DNA of 7,883 nucleotides from Alphaproteobacteria bacterium (lineage in GTDB: Bacteria > Pseudomonadota > Alphaproteobacteria > SMXP01). Under the pieces are notes generated by a model. It made no database searches and had not been told where the DNA came from. It saw only the letters and a list, made by a program, of their open reading frames with translations. This document shows positions 1 to 6,286 of the stretch, piece by piece. Both the position numbers and the translations under genes were made by a program. The stretch lies in contig JANQLI010000231.1 of NCBI GenBank assembly GCA_028280675.1, forward strand, positions 1 to 7,883, in the 5' to 3' direction. Positions within the stretch are counted from its first letter, which is position 1. The number at the start of each line of letters is the position of its first letter.

Positions 1-55
1 TGGCGGCGACAACATTAACCGCATAGCCCATCATCACATCAGAATCGATCTCCAT
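1..55 (-). CDS. N-terminus of a gene running off the window (possibly small MscS-type channel)
   Basis: Reading the minus strand from the ATG at 55 gives MEIDSDVMMGYAVNVVAA with no stop before the window edge. A purine-rich leader with AAGGG at 67-63, seven bases before the ATG, is a good ribosome-binding site, which supports a real start. The pattern (short acidic start, then a glycine-aromatic-small-Val-Asn stretch leading into alanines) resembles the N-terminus of small mechanosensitive channel (MscS) proteins just before their first transmembrane helix. Eighteen residues cannot prove this. The gene is divergent from the NnrU-family gene at 231, so the two share the intergenic region 56-230. 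Start call fairly secure; family call tentative. Confidence 0.5.
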   Translation of the reverse strand, partial: MEIDSDVMMGYAVNVVAA

Positions 56-106
56 ACCTCTTCCCTTCTTCCTTAAAGCACTGGCCAGAAACGGCCAAAA
101 CATAGA

Positions 107-142
107 ATAGAATCAGAGCGTTGACTCTAATAAGGATTCTAT
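107..142. promoter_or_regulatory. Imperfect inverted repeat in a divergent intergenic region
   Basis: ATAGAATC (107-114) followed by AGAG (115-118) pairs with CTCT (125-128) and GATTCTAT (135-142), giving twelve base pairs interrupted by a six-base bulge (129-134). It lies between the divergent gene starts at 55 and 231. A TTGACT at 121-126, in and beside its loop, could be a -35 element for the rightward gene, but I see no convincing -10 at the right distance. A second small hairpin, TGGCC/GGCCA (82-86/93-97), lies closer to the leftward gene. An operator for either gene is possible; nothing shows which regulator. Confidence 0.3.
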
Positions 143-230
143 CGAAGGTGTAGGAAAATATTGCTCTCTACGCGCCAGATCAATTCTTGTGCGTAAGGTC
201 CAGAAGCGCTGATCAAAGGGTTTTTTATAT

Positions 231-923
231 ATGACGAGTGAGCTCGCTCTAGCCTTGGTCTGTTTTCTTCTGCCGCATGCGATTCCGTCTCTTCCGGGTT
301 TAAAATCTGCGTTGATCAAAGCCCTCTCGCGCAAAGGCTATCTTTTTCTTTATGTGCTGATTTCAGTGCTGACTTTTATCTGGCTCATTATTGCAACGTT
401 GCGGGCGCCTTATGTTGAACTGTGGCGCATGCAGCCATGGATGATTTATGTGGCTGTGGTAATGATTGCCGCATCTTGCATTCTTCTGATCACGGGTCTG
501 ATCACGCCGAACCCCCTTTCGCTTTCCCTGCGCAAAGCCAATCCAGAGGAACCACACCCCGCCATTCTCAGTTATACGCGCCACCCTTTGCTGTGGGGAT
601 TTGGTCTTTGGGGTCTTAGCCATGTGCTGGTGAATGGCGATATCGCCGCTATCATCCTCTTCGGGATTTTGGCTGTCTTTGCCCTTGGGTACATCCCGTT
701 GATGGATCACCGCATGCAGCGCACCCTTGGTAAAGCGCAATGGCGTGCGCTGAGCCACAACACCTCGGCTCTTTTATTTGGATCACTCCTCATGGGCAGA
801 TTTGGACTCTTGTGGGACCGTCTCCTTGCCATTGGCGTTGTCTCGGGATTAGCGGTGTTCTTCGTCTTGCTATTCCTGCATGAACCCGTCATTGGGTTTG
901 ACCCGCTTGCTCTCATCCGGTGA
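231..923 (+). CDS. NnrU-family integral membrane protein
   Basis: A 230-residue, strongly hydrophobic protein with about five or six membrane segments (roughly 4-20, 36-57, 69-92, 120-134, 138-156, 195-216). It carries the family signature: a His near the end of the first helix (H16), then SLPGLK, then RKGYLFLY, and above all TRHPLLWGFGLWGLSH (116-131) followed by NGD (135-137). This places it in the NnrU family of inner-membrane proteins, first named from denitrification loci, where NnrU is needed for nitrite and nitric oxide reductase activity. Many relatives lie outside such loci and are relatives of isoprenylcysteine methyltransferase-like membrane enzymes. No nir or nor genes are visible here, so a denitrification role is not shown. 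The start is the ATG at 231; only a weak AAAGGG at 215-220 precedes it. The next gene downstream has a perfect FNR-type box, which is suggestive of oxygen control nearby. Confidence 0.85.
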   Translation: MTSELALALVCFLLPHAIPSLPGLKSALIKALSRKGYLFLYVLISVLTFIWLIIATLRAPYVELWRMQPWMIYVAVVMIAASCILLITGLITPNPLSLSLRKANPEEPHPAILSYTRHPLLWGFGLWGLSHVLVNGDIAAIILFGILAVFALGYIPLMDHRMQRTLGKAQWRALSHNTSALLFGSLLMGRFGLLWDRLLAIGVVSGLAVFFVLLFLHEPVIGFDPLALIR

Positions 924-950
924 AACATCCGCTAAGACCTTCCCTTCATC

Positions 951-993
951 TTGATAAGGATCAAAGCCTTCAAGAAAAGAGAGCTGACATACT
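951..993 (+). promoter_or_regulatory. FNR/FixK-type box with class II promoter geometry
   Basis: Positions 951-964 read TTGATAAGGATCAA, a perfect match to the TTGAT-N4-ATCAA consensus of the FNR/FixK/Anr branch of the CRP-FNR regulator family. A plausible -10 element, CATACT, lies at 988-993. This puts the centre of the box about 41-42 bases before a start site near 999-1000, the spacing used when these regulators activate from a class II position and replace the -35 contact. The gene at 1027 follows directly. Expected effect: induction under low oxygen. Which paralogue binds cannot be told. Confidence 0.65.
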
Positions 994-1026
994 GCGGCAT
1001 GATTTGGCCTACAAAGGGAGAACGTC

Positions 1027-1443
1027 ATGATGAACAGTCAACGTGTATCGGGACTGATGGTCCTGATCGCCGTCATCAATGGGTATATTGCGTTAGATTA
1101 TTCCGCCTATGCGGGCCATGGTGAACTGGAAGAAATCGCCGGAGAATACGCCGTCAGGCTCTATCATACATCGGCGAAATATCAGATGTGGCATGTCTTT
1201 GCTTTGATTGGCGCCGCGGTCCTCTATGAATTATGGACGCAAAAATATGTGCGGATAGCCTTGGGCGTGGCGGCCACCGGCTTTGCGGTCGGCATAGGGA
1301 TCTTTTGCTATGGCTATTATAGCGTGCCTTTTGGCGGAACGCTGACGCCGGTCATCATTGGCGCTGTGATTATGACGGCTGGATGGGTGGTGTTCGGCAT
1401 TGCGGCTCTGGTCCGCATATTTGGACCGCAAGCCGAAACGTAA
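1027..1443 (+). CDS. Small DUF423-like membrane protein
   Basis: A 138-residue protein with four predicted membrane helices (about 7-27, 55-70, 77-98, 105-132). It resembles the DUF423 (YgdD-like) family: a GHGELEE loop after helix 1, YHTSAKYQMWH (46-56) at the head of helix 2, matching the family's Tyr-Gln-x-x-His pattern, and PFGGTLTPVIIGAVIMTAGW (101-120) matching its Pro-Gly-Gly...Gly-Trp ending. No biochemical role is known for the family. A strong ribosome-binding site (AGGGAG, 1015-1020) sits six bases before the ATG at 1027; a second ATG follows immediately at 1030. The FNR-type box upstream suggests expression under oxygen limitation, independent of the NnrU-family gene that ends 103 bases earlier. 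Family call from memory of the motif pattern. Confidence 0.65.
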   Translation: MMNSQRVSGLMVLIAVINGYIALDYSAYAGHGELEEIAGEYAVRLYHTSAKYQMWHVFALIGAAVLYELWTQKYVRIALGVAATGFAVGIGIFCYGYYSVPFGGTLTPVIIGAVIMTAGWVVFGIAALVRIFGPQAET

Positions 1444-1472
1444 TCACCGGGAAGGCATTATCGCATTGCAAG

Positions 1473-1500
1473 GGAGGCTGCTCAAAAAAGAGAAGCCCCC
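1473..1500. terminator. Stem-loop between convergent genes, possible bidirectional terminator
   Basis: The arms 1473-1483 and 1490-1500 form nine of eleven possible pairs around an A6 loop (1484-1489), with mismatches at 1480/1493 and 1475/1498. It lies between the ends of the DUF423-like gene (stop at 1443) and the cold-shock gene (stop at 1525), which converge on it. Neither strand has a clear T-run after the stem, so it does not fit a textbook intrinsic terminator. It may act as an RNA 3'-end stabiliser instead. Confidence 0.35.
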
Positions 1501-1524
1501 ATCACGAGACATTCGTCAATCTGA

Positions 1525-1734
1525 TCAGTCGATGGCTTTCAGATTCTGCGCCGCTTCTTTGCCATTGCGGCCTTCTTCAAGGGTGAATTCAACCTTCTGC
1601 CCCTCTTGCAAGGTTTGCATGCCGGCTTGTTCCACTGCGGAAATATGAACAAATGCATCTTTCCCCCCATCATCGGGAACGATGAAGCCATATCCTTTTG
1701 TGGCGTTAAACCACTTAACAGTACCCGTGGCCAT
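1525..1734 (-). CDS. CspA-family cold-shock protein
   Basis: A 69-residue single cold-shock domain, the usual full length for the family. The two RNA-binding motifs are intact: RNP1 as KGYGFI (13-18) and RNP2 as FVHIS (28-32), with the W8-F9 pair of the aromatic surface ahead of them. Such proteins bind single-stranded RNA and DNA and act as RNA chaperones in the cytoplasm. The start is fixed by the conserved MATGTVKWFN opening and by AAGGAG at 1750-1745, ten bases before the ATG. It lies 80 bases downstream of the SlyD-like gene on the same strand. A TTGATC at 1818-1813 overlaps the stop of that gene and could be a -35, but the facing -10 (GATACA) is poor, so cotranscription or a separate promoter is undecided. 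Whether it is cold-induced or constitutive cannot be told. Confidence 0.95.
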   Translation of the reverse strand: MATGTVKWFNATKGYGFIVPDDGGKDAFVHISAVEQAGMQTLQEGQKVEFTLEEGRNGKEAAQNLKAID

Positions 1735-1814
1735 AGTCTTTAGTCTCCTTAAGTCGTCTTTGGTAGTCTAGGTCTTTATTTGATTGAATGTATCCTTCAC
1801 CTTTGTGCTTGAGA

Positions 1815-2252
1815 TCAATCACTCTCAAGAATAGCAACGAGCTCAAGTTCAAATGTGAGTCGGTGGCCGGCTAAGGGATGGTTTGCGTCCAGGGTGGCGT
1901 TCTCGTCATTCACCTCAAGAACGGTGAGCGCCACTGTTTCCCCTTCAGGGGTTTGCGCTTGCAGTTTGGCGCCTGGAAAAAGTTGCACGTCGTCAGGTAT
2001 TTTCTCGCGAGGAACAATTTGAATGGCATCGTCATGACGCGGCCCATAGGCGTCGTTTTCCTCAAGCGTGACTTTTTTGGTGTCATTGACCGTCATGCCA
2101 GTGACAGCGTCTTCAAACCCTGGGATGACTTGACGTTCGCCTAGTTTAAATGTCAGGGGATCGCGCCCTTGCGAGCTATCAAATGTCGTCCCATCGTCCA
2201 AAGTGCCCGTATAGTGCACCTGTACGGTGTCGCCAGATTTTGCAGAAGTCAA
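1815..2252 (-). CDS. SlyD-like FKBP-type peptidyl-prolyl cis-trans isomerase
   Basis: A 145-residue cytoplasmic prolyl isomerase and folding helper. The FKBP fold is seen in VHYTG (12-16), DGTTFDSS (20-27), VIPGFE (42-47) and the closing strand LTFELELVAI (132-141). The segment of about 73-120, inserted in the FKBP fold, corresponds to the chaperone IF (insert-in-flap) domain of SlyD, and NHPLAGH (124-130) matches SlyD's conserved NHxLAG. The C-terminus stops soon after the fold and lacks the His/Cys-rich metal-binding tail of Escherichia coli SlyD, so a nickel role is unlikely. There is no signal peptide. The start appears to be TTG at 2252: it begins the family's typical M-x-x-AK-x-GD opening and has AAAGG at 2266-2262, nine bases upstream. 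The only nearby in-frame ATG (2276) hits a stop after three codons. The cold-shock gene follows on the same strand. Confidence 0.88.
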   Translation of the reverse strand: MTSAKSGDTVQVHYTGTLDDGTTFDSSQGRDPLTFKLGERQVIPGFEDAVTGMTVNDTKKVTLEENDAYGPRHDDAIQIVPREKIPDDVQLFPGAKLQAQTPEGETVALTVLEVNDENATLDANHPLAGHRLTFELELVAILESD

Positions 2253-2498
2253 TGAAATGCGCCTTTAGTCATCCATAGTATCACAGGCGCGGATCGTATA
2301 AGCCTGACGTCTTACGGTCAGAAAAGAAGGGCGTCTGTCTCGTCAGCGTATAAAGGTGAGCTATGGAATTCACCTCATGCGCTATAGTGACCAAAACGCT
2401 ACCACAGGAAGTTGCTGAAACAAATAGAATTTTTTGTGTCAGTCCTTTAAAATCGCAAGAGAGCGCAACGATAAAGACACGATCTGGAGACTCGCACC

Positions 2499-2900
2499 AT
2501 GGGGACGATACTGCCACTGATGCTGACCATTTTTGGGCTTTTGATTATCGCCACGCGCGGCCCGTTGATTTTTGCACCGCAAAAAGTCAGAGGGATCTAC
2601 TTAAGCATTATGGAGACCAATAAAAGTGTGCGTTTCTTGGGTCTTTTTATCCTAATCCTGGGCGTCTATTTCGCCATGGGCGCGCGCGATGAGCCCACCC
2701 TCGCCGCCGACCTGATGTACGTTCTCGGCCTTATGATGATTGTCCTCTCATTGTTTGGCATGTTGCTGTTTCCAGGCATTATCCGCAAATTCGGCGTGCC
2801 GATTTGGTCCGCCTTTTCGGACACGGCTTTACGCGGTATTGGCGTCATCGCCGTTCTGTTTGGCCTGTTCGTGATCGCCTATGGCAACGGCCTCGTTTGA
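2499..2900 (+). CDS. Unrecognised four-helix membrane protein
   Basis: A 133-residue hydrophobic protein I do not recognise. Four membrane helices are likely (about 4-19, 45-61, 70-92, 110-128). The loop after helix 1 is basic (KVRGIYLSIMETNKSVR, 29-45), and a short conserved-looking stretch IRKFGVPIWSAF (95-106) links helices 3 and 4. The start is ATG 2499, with GGAGA at 2486-2490 eight bases upstream. It is transcribed away from the SlyD-like gene across a 246-base intergenic stretch and converges on the AhpD-like gene, so it is probably a single-gene unit. There is no signal peptide distinct from helix 1 and no catalytic motif. Codon use is like the other flanking genes and gives no sign of transfer. 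Confidence 0.75.
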   Translation: MGTILPLMLTIFGLLIIATRGPLIFAPQKVRGIYLSIMETNKSVRFLGLFILILGVYFAMGARDEPTLAADLMYVLGLMMIVLSLFGMLLFPGIIRKFGVPIWSAFSDTALRGIGVIAVLFGLFVIAYGNGLV

Positions 2901-2940
2901 TAACCCCGTTTAAGGCGCAGCCATACGGAAAGAGCCAGGG

Positions 2941-2960
2941 CTCATAAGGCTACTTATGAG
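2941..2960. terminator. Perfect stem-loop at a convergent gene junction
   Basis: CTCATAAG (2941-2948) and CTTATGAG (2953-2960) pair perfectly over eight bases around a GCTA loop. The right arm contains the stop codon of the AhpD-like gene (2956-2954), and the left arm follows the unrecognised membrane-protein gene by 40 bases. Its position between two converging genes suggests 3'-end formation or protection for both, but no T-run follows on either strand, so Rho-independent termination is not certain. Confidence 0.45.
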
Positions 2961-3514
2961 TTCGGAAACGGACACGTTGGTTCGCGTTCTACCAAGTCAA
3001 AAACAAAGAGAAACTTGGCCACCCCCGCCAAAATCCCCATCACAAGACCCAGTTCATAGATTTCCGCATCGCTGAAGTGCGGTTGCAGGTCGGCATAGAG
3101 CGCATCATCCAAATGCCCCGCAGGGTTGGTCAGCACGATTTGATCGGCGAGTTTAATCAGCGCCTTTTCTTTGGCGTCAAATGGCCCGTTGTCATAGTCG
3201 GAAAGCTGGTCAATCTGCGCCTGGGTAATGCCTGCCGCCAGCGCATCGACAGTGTTGCCTTGATTGCAGAACCGGCAGCCATGGGTTTGCGACAACCGCA
3301 GCCGGGCAAGCTCTTTATACTTTTGCGCGACAAGGCCACCGCGAAACACCTCGCCATAGAAACTGTTCACATACCAATCGAAGAGATCTGGATGATTGGC
3401 GCTGACCTCCAGAAAGGTGGCATCGCCGCGCAGGTCCATCGACGCTTGCCATGCAGTGCGAAGGTTCTCGGGCATGGTATCTGACGCAAGACGCTTTAGT
3501 TTTGGATGTGGCAT
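2954..3514 (-). CDS. Carboxymuconolactone decarboxylase / AhpD-like protein
   Basis: A 186-residue cytoplasmic all-helical protein of the carboxymuconolactone decarboxylase (CMD)/AhpD superfamily. The core is KELARLRLSQTHGCRFCNQGN (67-87). It holds the CxxC pair C80/C83 and, exactly twelve residues before C80, the glutamate E68 of the AhpD pattern E-x11-C-x2-C-x3-H. The final His of that pattern is Asn here (N87). AhpD-like proteins use the cysteine pair for thiol-disulfide or peroxide reduction, while true decarboxylases lack it, so a redox role is likelier than an aromatic-catabolism role. No partner gene is visible. The reading frame is open further upstream to 3598, but ATG 3514 is preferred: AAGAGGA lies just before it, the family opening starts soon after, and the extra 28 residues are basic and unlike the family. 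It lies beyond the left edge of the AT-rich R-M block. Confidence 0.82.
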   Translation of the reverse strand: MPHPKLKRLASDTMPENLRTAWQASMDLRGDATFLEVSANHPDLFDWYVNSFYGEVFRGGLVAQKYKELARLRLSQTHGCRFCNQGNTVDALAAGITQAQIDQLSDYDNGPFDAKEKALIKLADQIVLTNPAGHLDDALYADLQPHFSDAEIYELGLVMGILAGVAKFLFVFDLVEREPTCPFPNS

Positions 3515-3624
3515 GTGTCCTCTTCTTCTCTTTGATCTTTTAAGATGAGTAGTTTTTCTGTATAACGCAGGTACAGACTCTCCCCTATAAAAAAGCAATG
3601 ATTAAATAGACGATAAGAAGTTAG

Positions 3625-3632
3625 TGGTGAGC
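3625..3632. repeat. 8-bp copy of the tRNA-Lys 3' end (candidate attachment-site remnant)
   Basis: TGGTGAGC here matches 6384-6391, the last eight bases of the tRNA-Lys gene (GCTCACCA on the minus strand, including CCA and discriminator). It sits ten bases past the methyltransferase stop (3642), at the edge where the AT-rich block gives way to the native flank. The pair would bound a 2,759-bp segment. Caution: the shorter GGTGAGC also occurs near 1923 and 2355, and no integrase is present. Confidence 0.35.
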
Positions 3633-3641
3633 TTAATAGTG

Positions 3642-5210
3642 TTATATGAATTCGAGTTGCTGTTGAGTATTTTTTATCTTGCGAGTTAATTTGTGAATTA
3701 ATTTTTCTGCAGAGATAGACTGTAATTCCCTTGGTTCAAGTTTATATAGGCCACCACCATATACCCGTCCATTACTTATAAGCTCATTTGGCTCAATGGA
3801 ATTTAAATATTTCCATATATCCATCTTCATATTTGGGTTTTCAAAAAGCAGCTCTAGCAACTCCTTCTTGGGGTACAGCAATAAATAAACATTACAAGCA
3901 GTCGCGTTAGAATAGTTCAAAAAGAAACGAAATGGTTTTTCTTTGTCCGCAGCTCTCCCCATGTAGGTACATAAAAATGGTGGCGGCGGTCTATTTTCTT
4001 GTTCATACCATACACGACGTGTTTTGCATAAATAACGTGATGCAACAGGCTTTTCACCAGTTAAACCAGTTTTAAGGTATTCCCATAGTGTGGGATATAA
4101 ACTCTGTATTTTTTCTTGTGGCAAACTGGTATTTAATAAAAATAGTTGCTTATCAATTTTGGGCAACCCATCTTTGTCTGAATAAATTATGCCTTTATTT
4201 AAGTAACGTGAGCTTGGAAGAACAGGTGTAAAACATTCAAAAGGTAAACTCCTTTTTTCAATTTCAGTTCGCTCCATAATAAAGAATTTATTGTCACCTG
4301 TAGCCAAGCCTCTCTTAACGGAAAACAAGTCACCAAGTACAATCGAGTTTGTCTTTGAAGCTTTGGTAGCCTTGGGATAACGAGTCCATTTTCTTTCAGT
4401 TACAAGTTCGGAAGGTAGTACTTCACGAGATAATGTTGGATTTTGCAAAGTACCGCCAAAAGTAAATTTCACCTTGTGATTCTTAGGTGGCCTTGATTTC
4501 TTTAGCCAAACAATTGCTGATGAAACCAAAGCATCATCAAATTGACTATTAGTTGGATCGAAACGATGTATATGCAGTAAAGTGACTTTAGACAAAAGAT
4601 ACTGTTTGATTTCTTTGCCATAATTGACGTCCATAAATTCACTTGGAATTAGCCAACCTGCAATCGCATCATCTTCCATCCATTTATGGGAAAGCCCTAA
4701 AAAGTAGCAATAAAGCCCAGATAAGCCACTCAGGCGTATTCCACATGAAGCTTCTGTTGAATATTGCAGCTGTGGTTTAACTTCACTGTCAATATGGTGA
4801 TGTCGTACATATGGTGGGTTACATATTACAAAATTTGCCCTGCTCCCATTTCTTGCATTCGCAGTAGTAAAGTCACTTATAGAAATTCGAAGTTTATGCC
4901 TTTTCCAAAGCCTTTTGGCTGGTTTGGCATAATGTTCATCAACCTCATAACCAACAGCGCTTTCAATACTTTCAACTTTAGTAAATTTTCGTAAAGCTGA
5001 ATAAAATGAACCTGTTCCGATTCCAGGATCAAGAAATCGTATTTTTGAATCTGTTGGCAACTGGGTTAAACCGTATTTAACAATATCACATGCCAAATCC
5101 GTGGGTGTCGCAAATTGACCAAGCTGATTGCGTTCTAATGGGCTTTTCTGGCTATCGAGTGTTTCCTGAAGTAGTAGCCGTTTATTTTCAAGGTTATGCC
5201 AATCAGTCAT
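3642..5210 (-). CDS. N6-adenine DNA methyltransferase of a XamI-like restriction-modification system
   Basis: A 522-residue SAM-dependent DNA methyltransferase that would add a methyl group to adenine N6 within its target site. Motifs are in the order of gamma-class enzymes: motif X GQFATP (31-36), motif I DPGIGTGSF (61-69) binding SAM, motif II GYEVD (87-91), an acidic motif III residue in ISDF (110-114), and catalytic motif IV NPPY (131-134). About 300 residues follow, consistent with a C-terminal target-recognition domain of the TaqI/Eco57I type. Full length, no frame breaks. Its ATG overlaps the stop of the endonuclease gene as ATGA (5210-5207), so the two form one operon. It also has its own AGGA (5222-5219) eight bases before the ATG, so it can be translated although the endonuclease frame is broken. 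XamI recognises GTCGAC, but this enzyme's specificity cannot be read from sequence. The gene is AT-rich compared with its flanks, consistent with horizontal acquisition. Confidence 0.88.
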   Translation of the reverse strand: MTDWHNLENKRLLLQETLDSQKSPLERNQLGQFATPTDLACDIVKYGLTQLPTDSKIRFLDPGIGTGSFYSALRKFTKVESIESAVGYEVDEHYAKPAKRLWKRHKLRISISDFTTANARNGSRANFVICNPPYVRHHHIDSEVKPQLQYSTEASCGIRLSGLSGLYCYFLGLSHKWMEDDAIAGWLIPSEFMDVNYGKEIKQYLLSKVTLLHIHRFDPTNSQFDDALVSSAIVWLKKSRPPKNHKVKFTFGGTLQNPTLSREVLPSELVTERKWTRYPKATKASKTNSIVLGDLFSVKRGLATGDNKFFIMERTEIEKRSLPFECFTPVLPSSRYLNKGIIYSDKDGLPKIDKQLFLLNTSLPQEKIQSLYPTLWEYLKTGLTGEKPVASRYLCKTRRVWYEQENRPPPPFLCTYMGRAADKEKPFRFFLNYSNATACNVYLLLYPKKELLELLFENPNMKMDIWKYLNSIEPNELISNGRVYGGGLYKLEPRELQSISAEKLIHKLTRKIKNTQQQLEFI

Positions 5211-6170
5211 TTACAGAATCCTGCTAGATCATCAATTCTGTGTTCCCAAACCCAATCTATACCTTCTGCCGCTTCATAACCTAAATAACCACTATCAAAG
5301 TATCCGCATAAAAACAGGATGAATTGTACTTTATTACCATAAGTGGCCCTAAGCTGGCTCATCTTTTGAGCTTCTTCTTTACGACGCTTGTTCGTATTTA
5401 CGTAATCCCCAGCAGATTTTGCTTCAATTAAAAGCGGTAAGTCACCTTTCTTTGCTGTTTTATGCATAACCACTGCATCTACTGGTATATTTACCGTCAT
5501 ATTTGATTGTCCACCAGCTTTGACAGGTACGTTAAGTCTGAAGCTATAGGTGCCTGCTGGCATGTCTGTAAACTTAAGACCAGACCTATTAGCTAGCAGT
5601 TTGTAACCATGTTTATCCAACCACGTAGCAATTTGCAGCAAGCTGCCGTTTTTCTTGTGCATTCCGAATAATAGGGTTCGCAACAGCCCCACAAAGCCTG
5701 TCAGCAACAATTGTAGCAGCTCTAAAACATTCTTCCTTTTTGGCTGGTGTTTTACGCCCTAACCAAACAAAGATGTCTGGGTCGGCCATTTTTTCAATTA
5801 TGTCCCCAATCTTTGAAAGGCCAGCTTGCAAATCCTTATCCTTCATTCGTACAGGGACTTTGCCATCTTCAAGATTGCTAACTAAGCTTTTTGTTACGCC
5901 TGCTAATCCCACCAAACGATCAATTGCGATTGGTGGACAAGTGGACATTCTAAGCGTAGGCAATATTTCGGATTTTTTAAGAATTGTATTTGGTGAAAGG
6001 TCAGTCAGATTAGATGTAATTTTAAGCGCTTCTTCAACGTCTTTAGTCGTAGTTTTCCGAATATCACGAAATGCTTTTGGTGCGAAATTCATGAACCAAC
6101 AATTATACATATCAACTGACGCAGAAATATCAGCTTTCCACTGCTGTGGCTTATTTAGGTTGACCGCCAT
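5207..6170 (-). pseudogene. XamI-family restriction endonuclease, frameshifted
   Basis: The minus strand from ATG 6170 reads MAVNLNKPQQWKADISASVD and continues with features I associate with XamI-family type II endonucleases: LPTLRMSTCPPIAIDRLVGL (70-89), MADPDIFVWL (128-137) and ADRLCGAVANPIIRNAQEKR (156-175). After A179 the frame runs into a TAA at 5615-5613. Removing one A from the AAA at 5634-5632 restores continuity (QLAA then IATWLDKHGY) to the TGA at 5209-5207, giving 320 residues, about the expected length. The likely PD-(D/E)xK catalytic site, PVD (D231) then EAK (E249, K251), lies entirely after the break. The N-terminal fragment therefore lacks the nuclease site, and the second part has no supported start of its own. 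The probable product is inactive. A sequencing error is the main alternative. No Shine-Dalgarno precedes ATG 6170; a TATTAT four bases upstream suggests a leaderless message. Confidence 0.8.
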
Positions 6171-6174
6171 TAAA

Positions 6175-6252
6175 ATAATACAATGCTAAGAATTTGGGTT
6201 TCGGCAATAGAATCAGTCATCAAGTGTCACTGGGGAAGTCTTTGTCAGTCAA
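6175..6252 (-). promoter_or_regulatory. Possible promoter elements for the restriction-modification operon
   Basis: Two candidates are seen. TATTAT at 6180-6175 ends four bases before the endonuclease ATG; as a -10 it would start transcription at or within a base or two of the ATG, giving a leaderless mRNA and explaining the missing Shine-Dalgarno, but no good -35 lies 16-18 bases upstream. TTGACT at 6252-6247 is a good -35, but the boxes 17-18 bases on (TGACAC, GACACT) are poor. TCAGTCA occurs twice (6213-6219, 6245-6251), 32 bases apart, the second overlapping this -35. Neither promoter is secure. Confidence 0.25.
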
Positions 6253-6286
6253 CGCTTAAAGACCAGAAAAAAACATTGCAAATTAG

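Noticed and set aside
1383..1586. Open frames overlapping the end of the DUF423-like gene and the cold-shock gene
   Set aside because: They have no ribosome-binding site or family resemblance and run antisense through the well-conserved cold-shock gene.
2279..2289. 11-base identity TATCACAGGCG shared with 6465-6475, just before the SlyD-like gene and tRNA-Lys
   Set aside because: Several 11-base matches are expected by chance in 7.9 kb, and neither copy has a consistent promoter or operator geometry.
2354..2375. Inverted repeat AGGTGA/TCACCT in the divergent region before 2499
   Set aside because: Only six pairs around a ten-base loop, with no recognised regulator pattern; too weak to list.
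3515..3598. Upstream extension of the AhpD-like protein to an ATG at 3598
   Set aside because: The added 28 residues are basic and unlike the family opening, and the ATG at 3514 has a purine-rich ribosome-binding site directly before it.
4764..4994. Plus-strand open frame inside the methyltransferase gene
   Set aside because: It is an antisense shadow of the motif I-IV region, which is conserved on the minus strand.
5630..5640. Programmed +1 frameshift joining the two endonuclease frames
   Set aside because: The site (GCT GCA AAT TGC) has no rare codon, stop codon or internal Shine-Dalgarno of the kind known to drive +1 shifting; a simple insertion or a sequencing error is more economical.
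5207..5710. Frame starting at 5710 read as an independent 167-residue protein
   Set aside because: Its first 26 residues are an out-of-frame reading of the endonuclease's conserved ADRLCGAVANPIIRNAQEKR region; homologous sequence begins only after the break at 5632. No ribosome-binding site supports the start.
3642..6170. Reading the restriction-modification block as a new type of defence island with further genes
   Set aside because: Only the two genes are present; 6171-6383 holds no credible open frame on either strand, and no controller protein, integrase or additional effector is visible.
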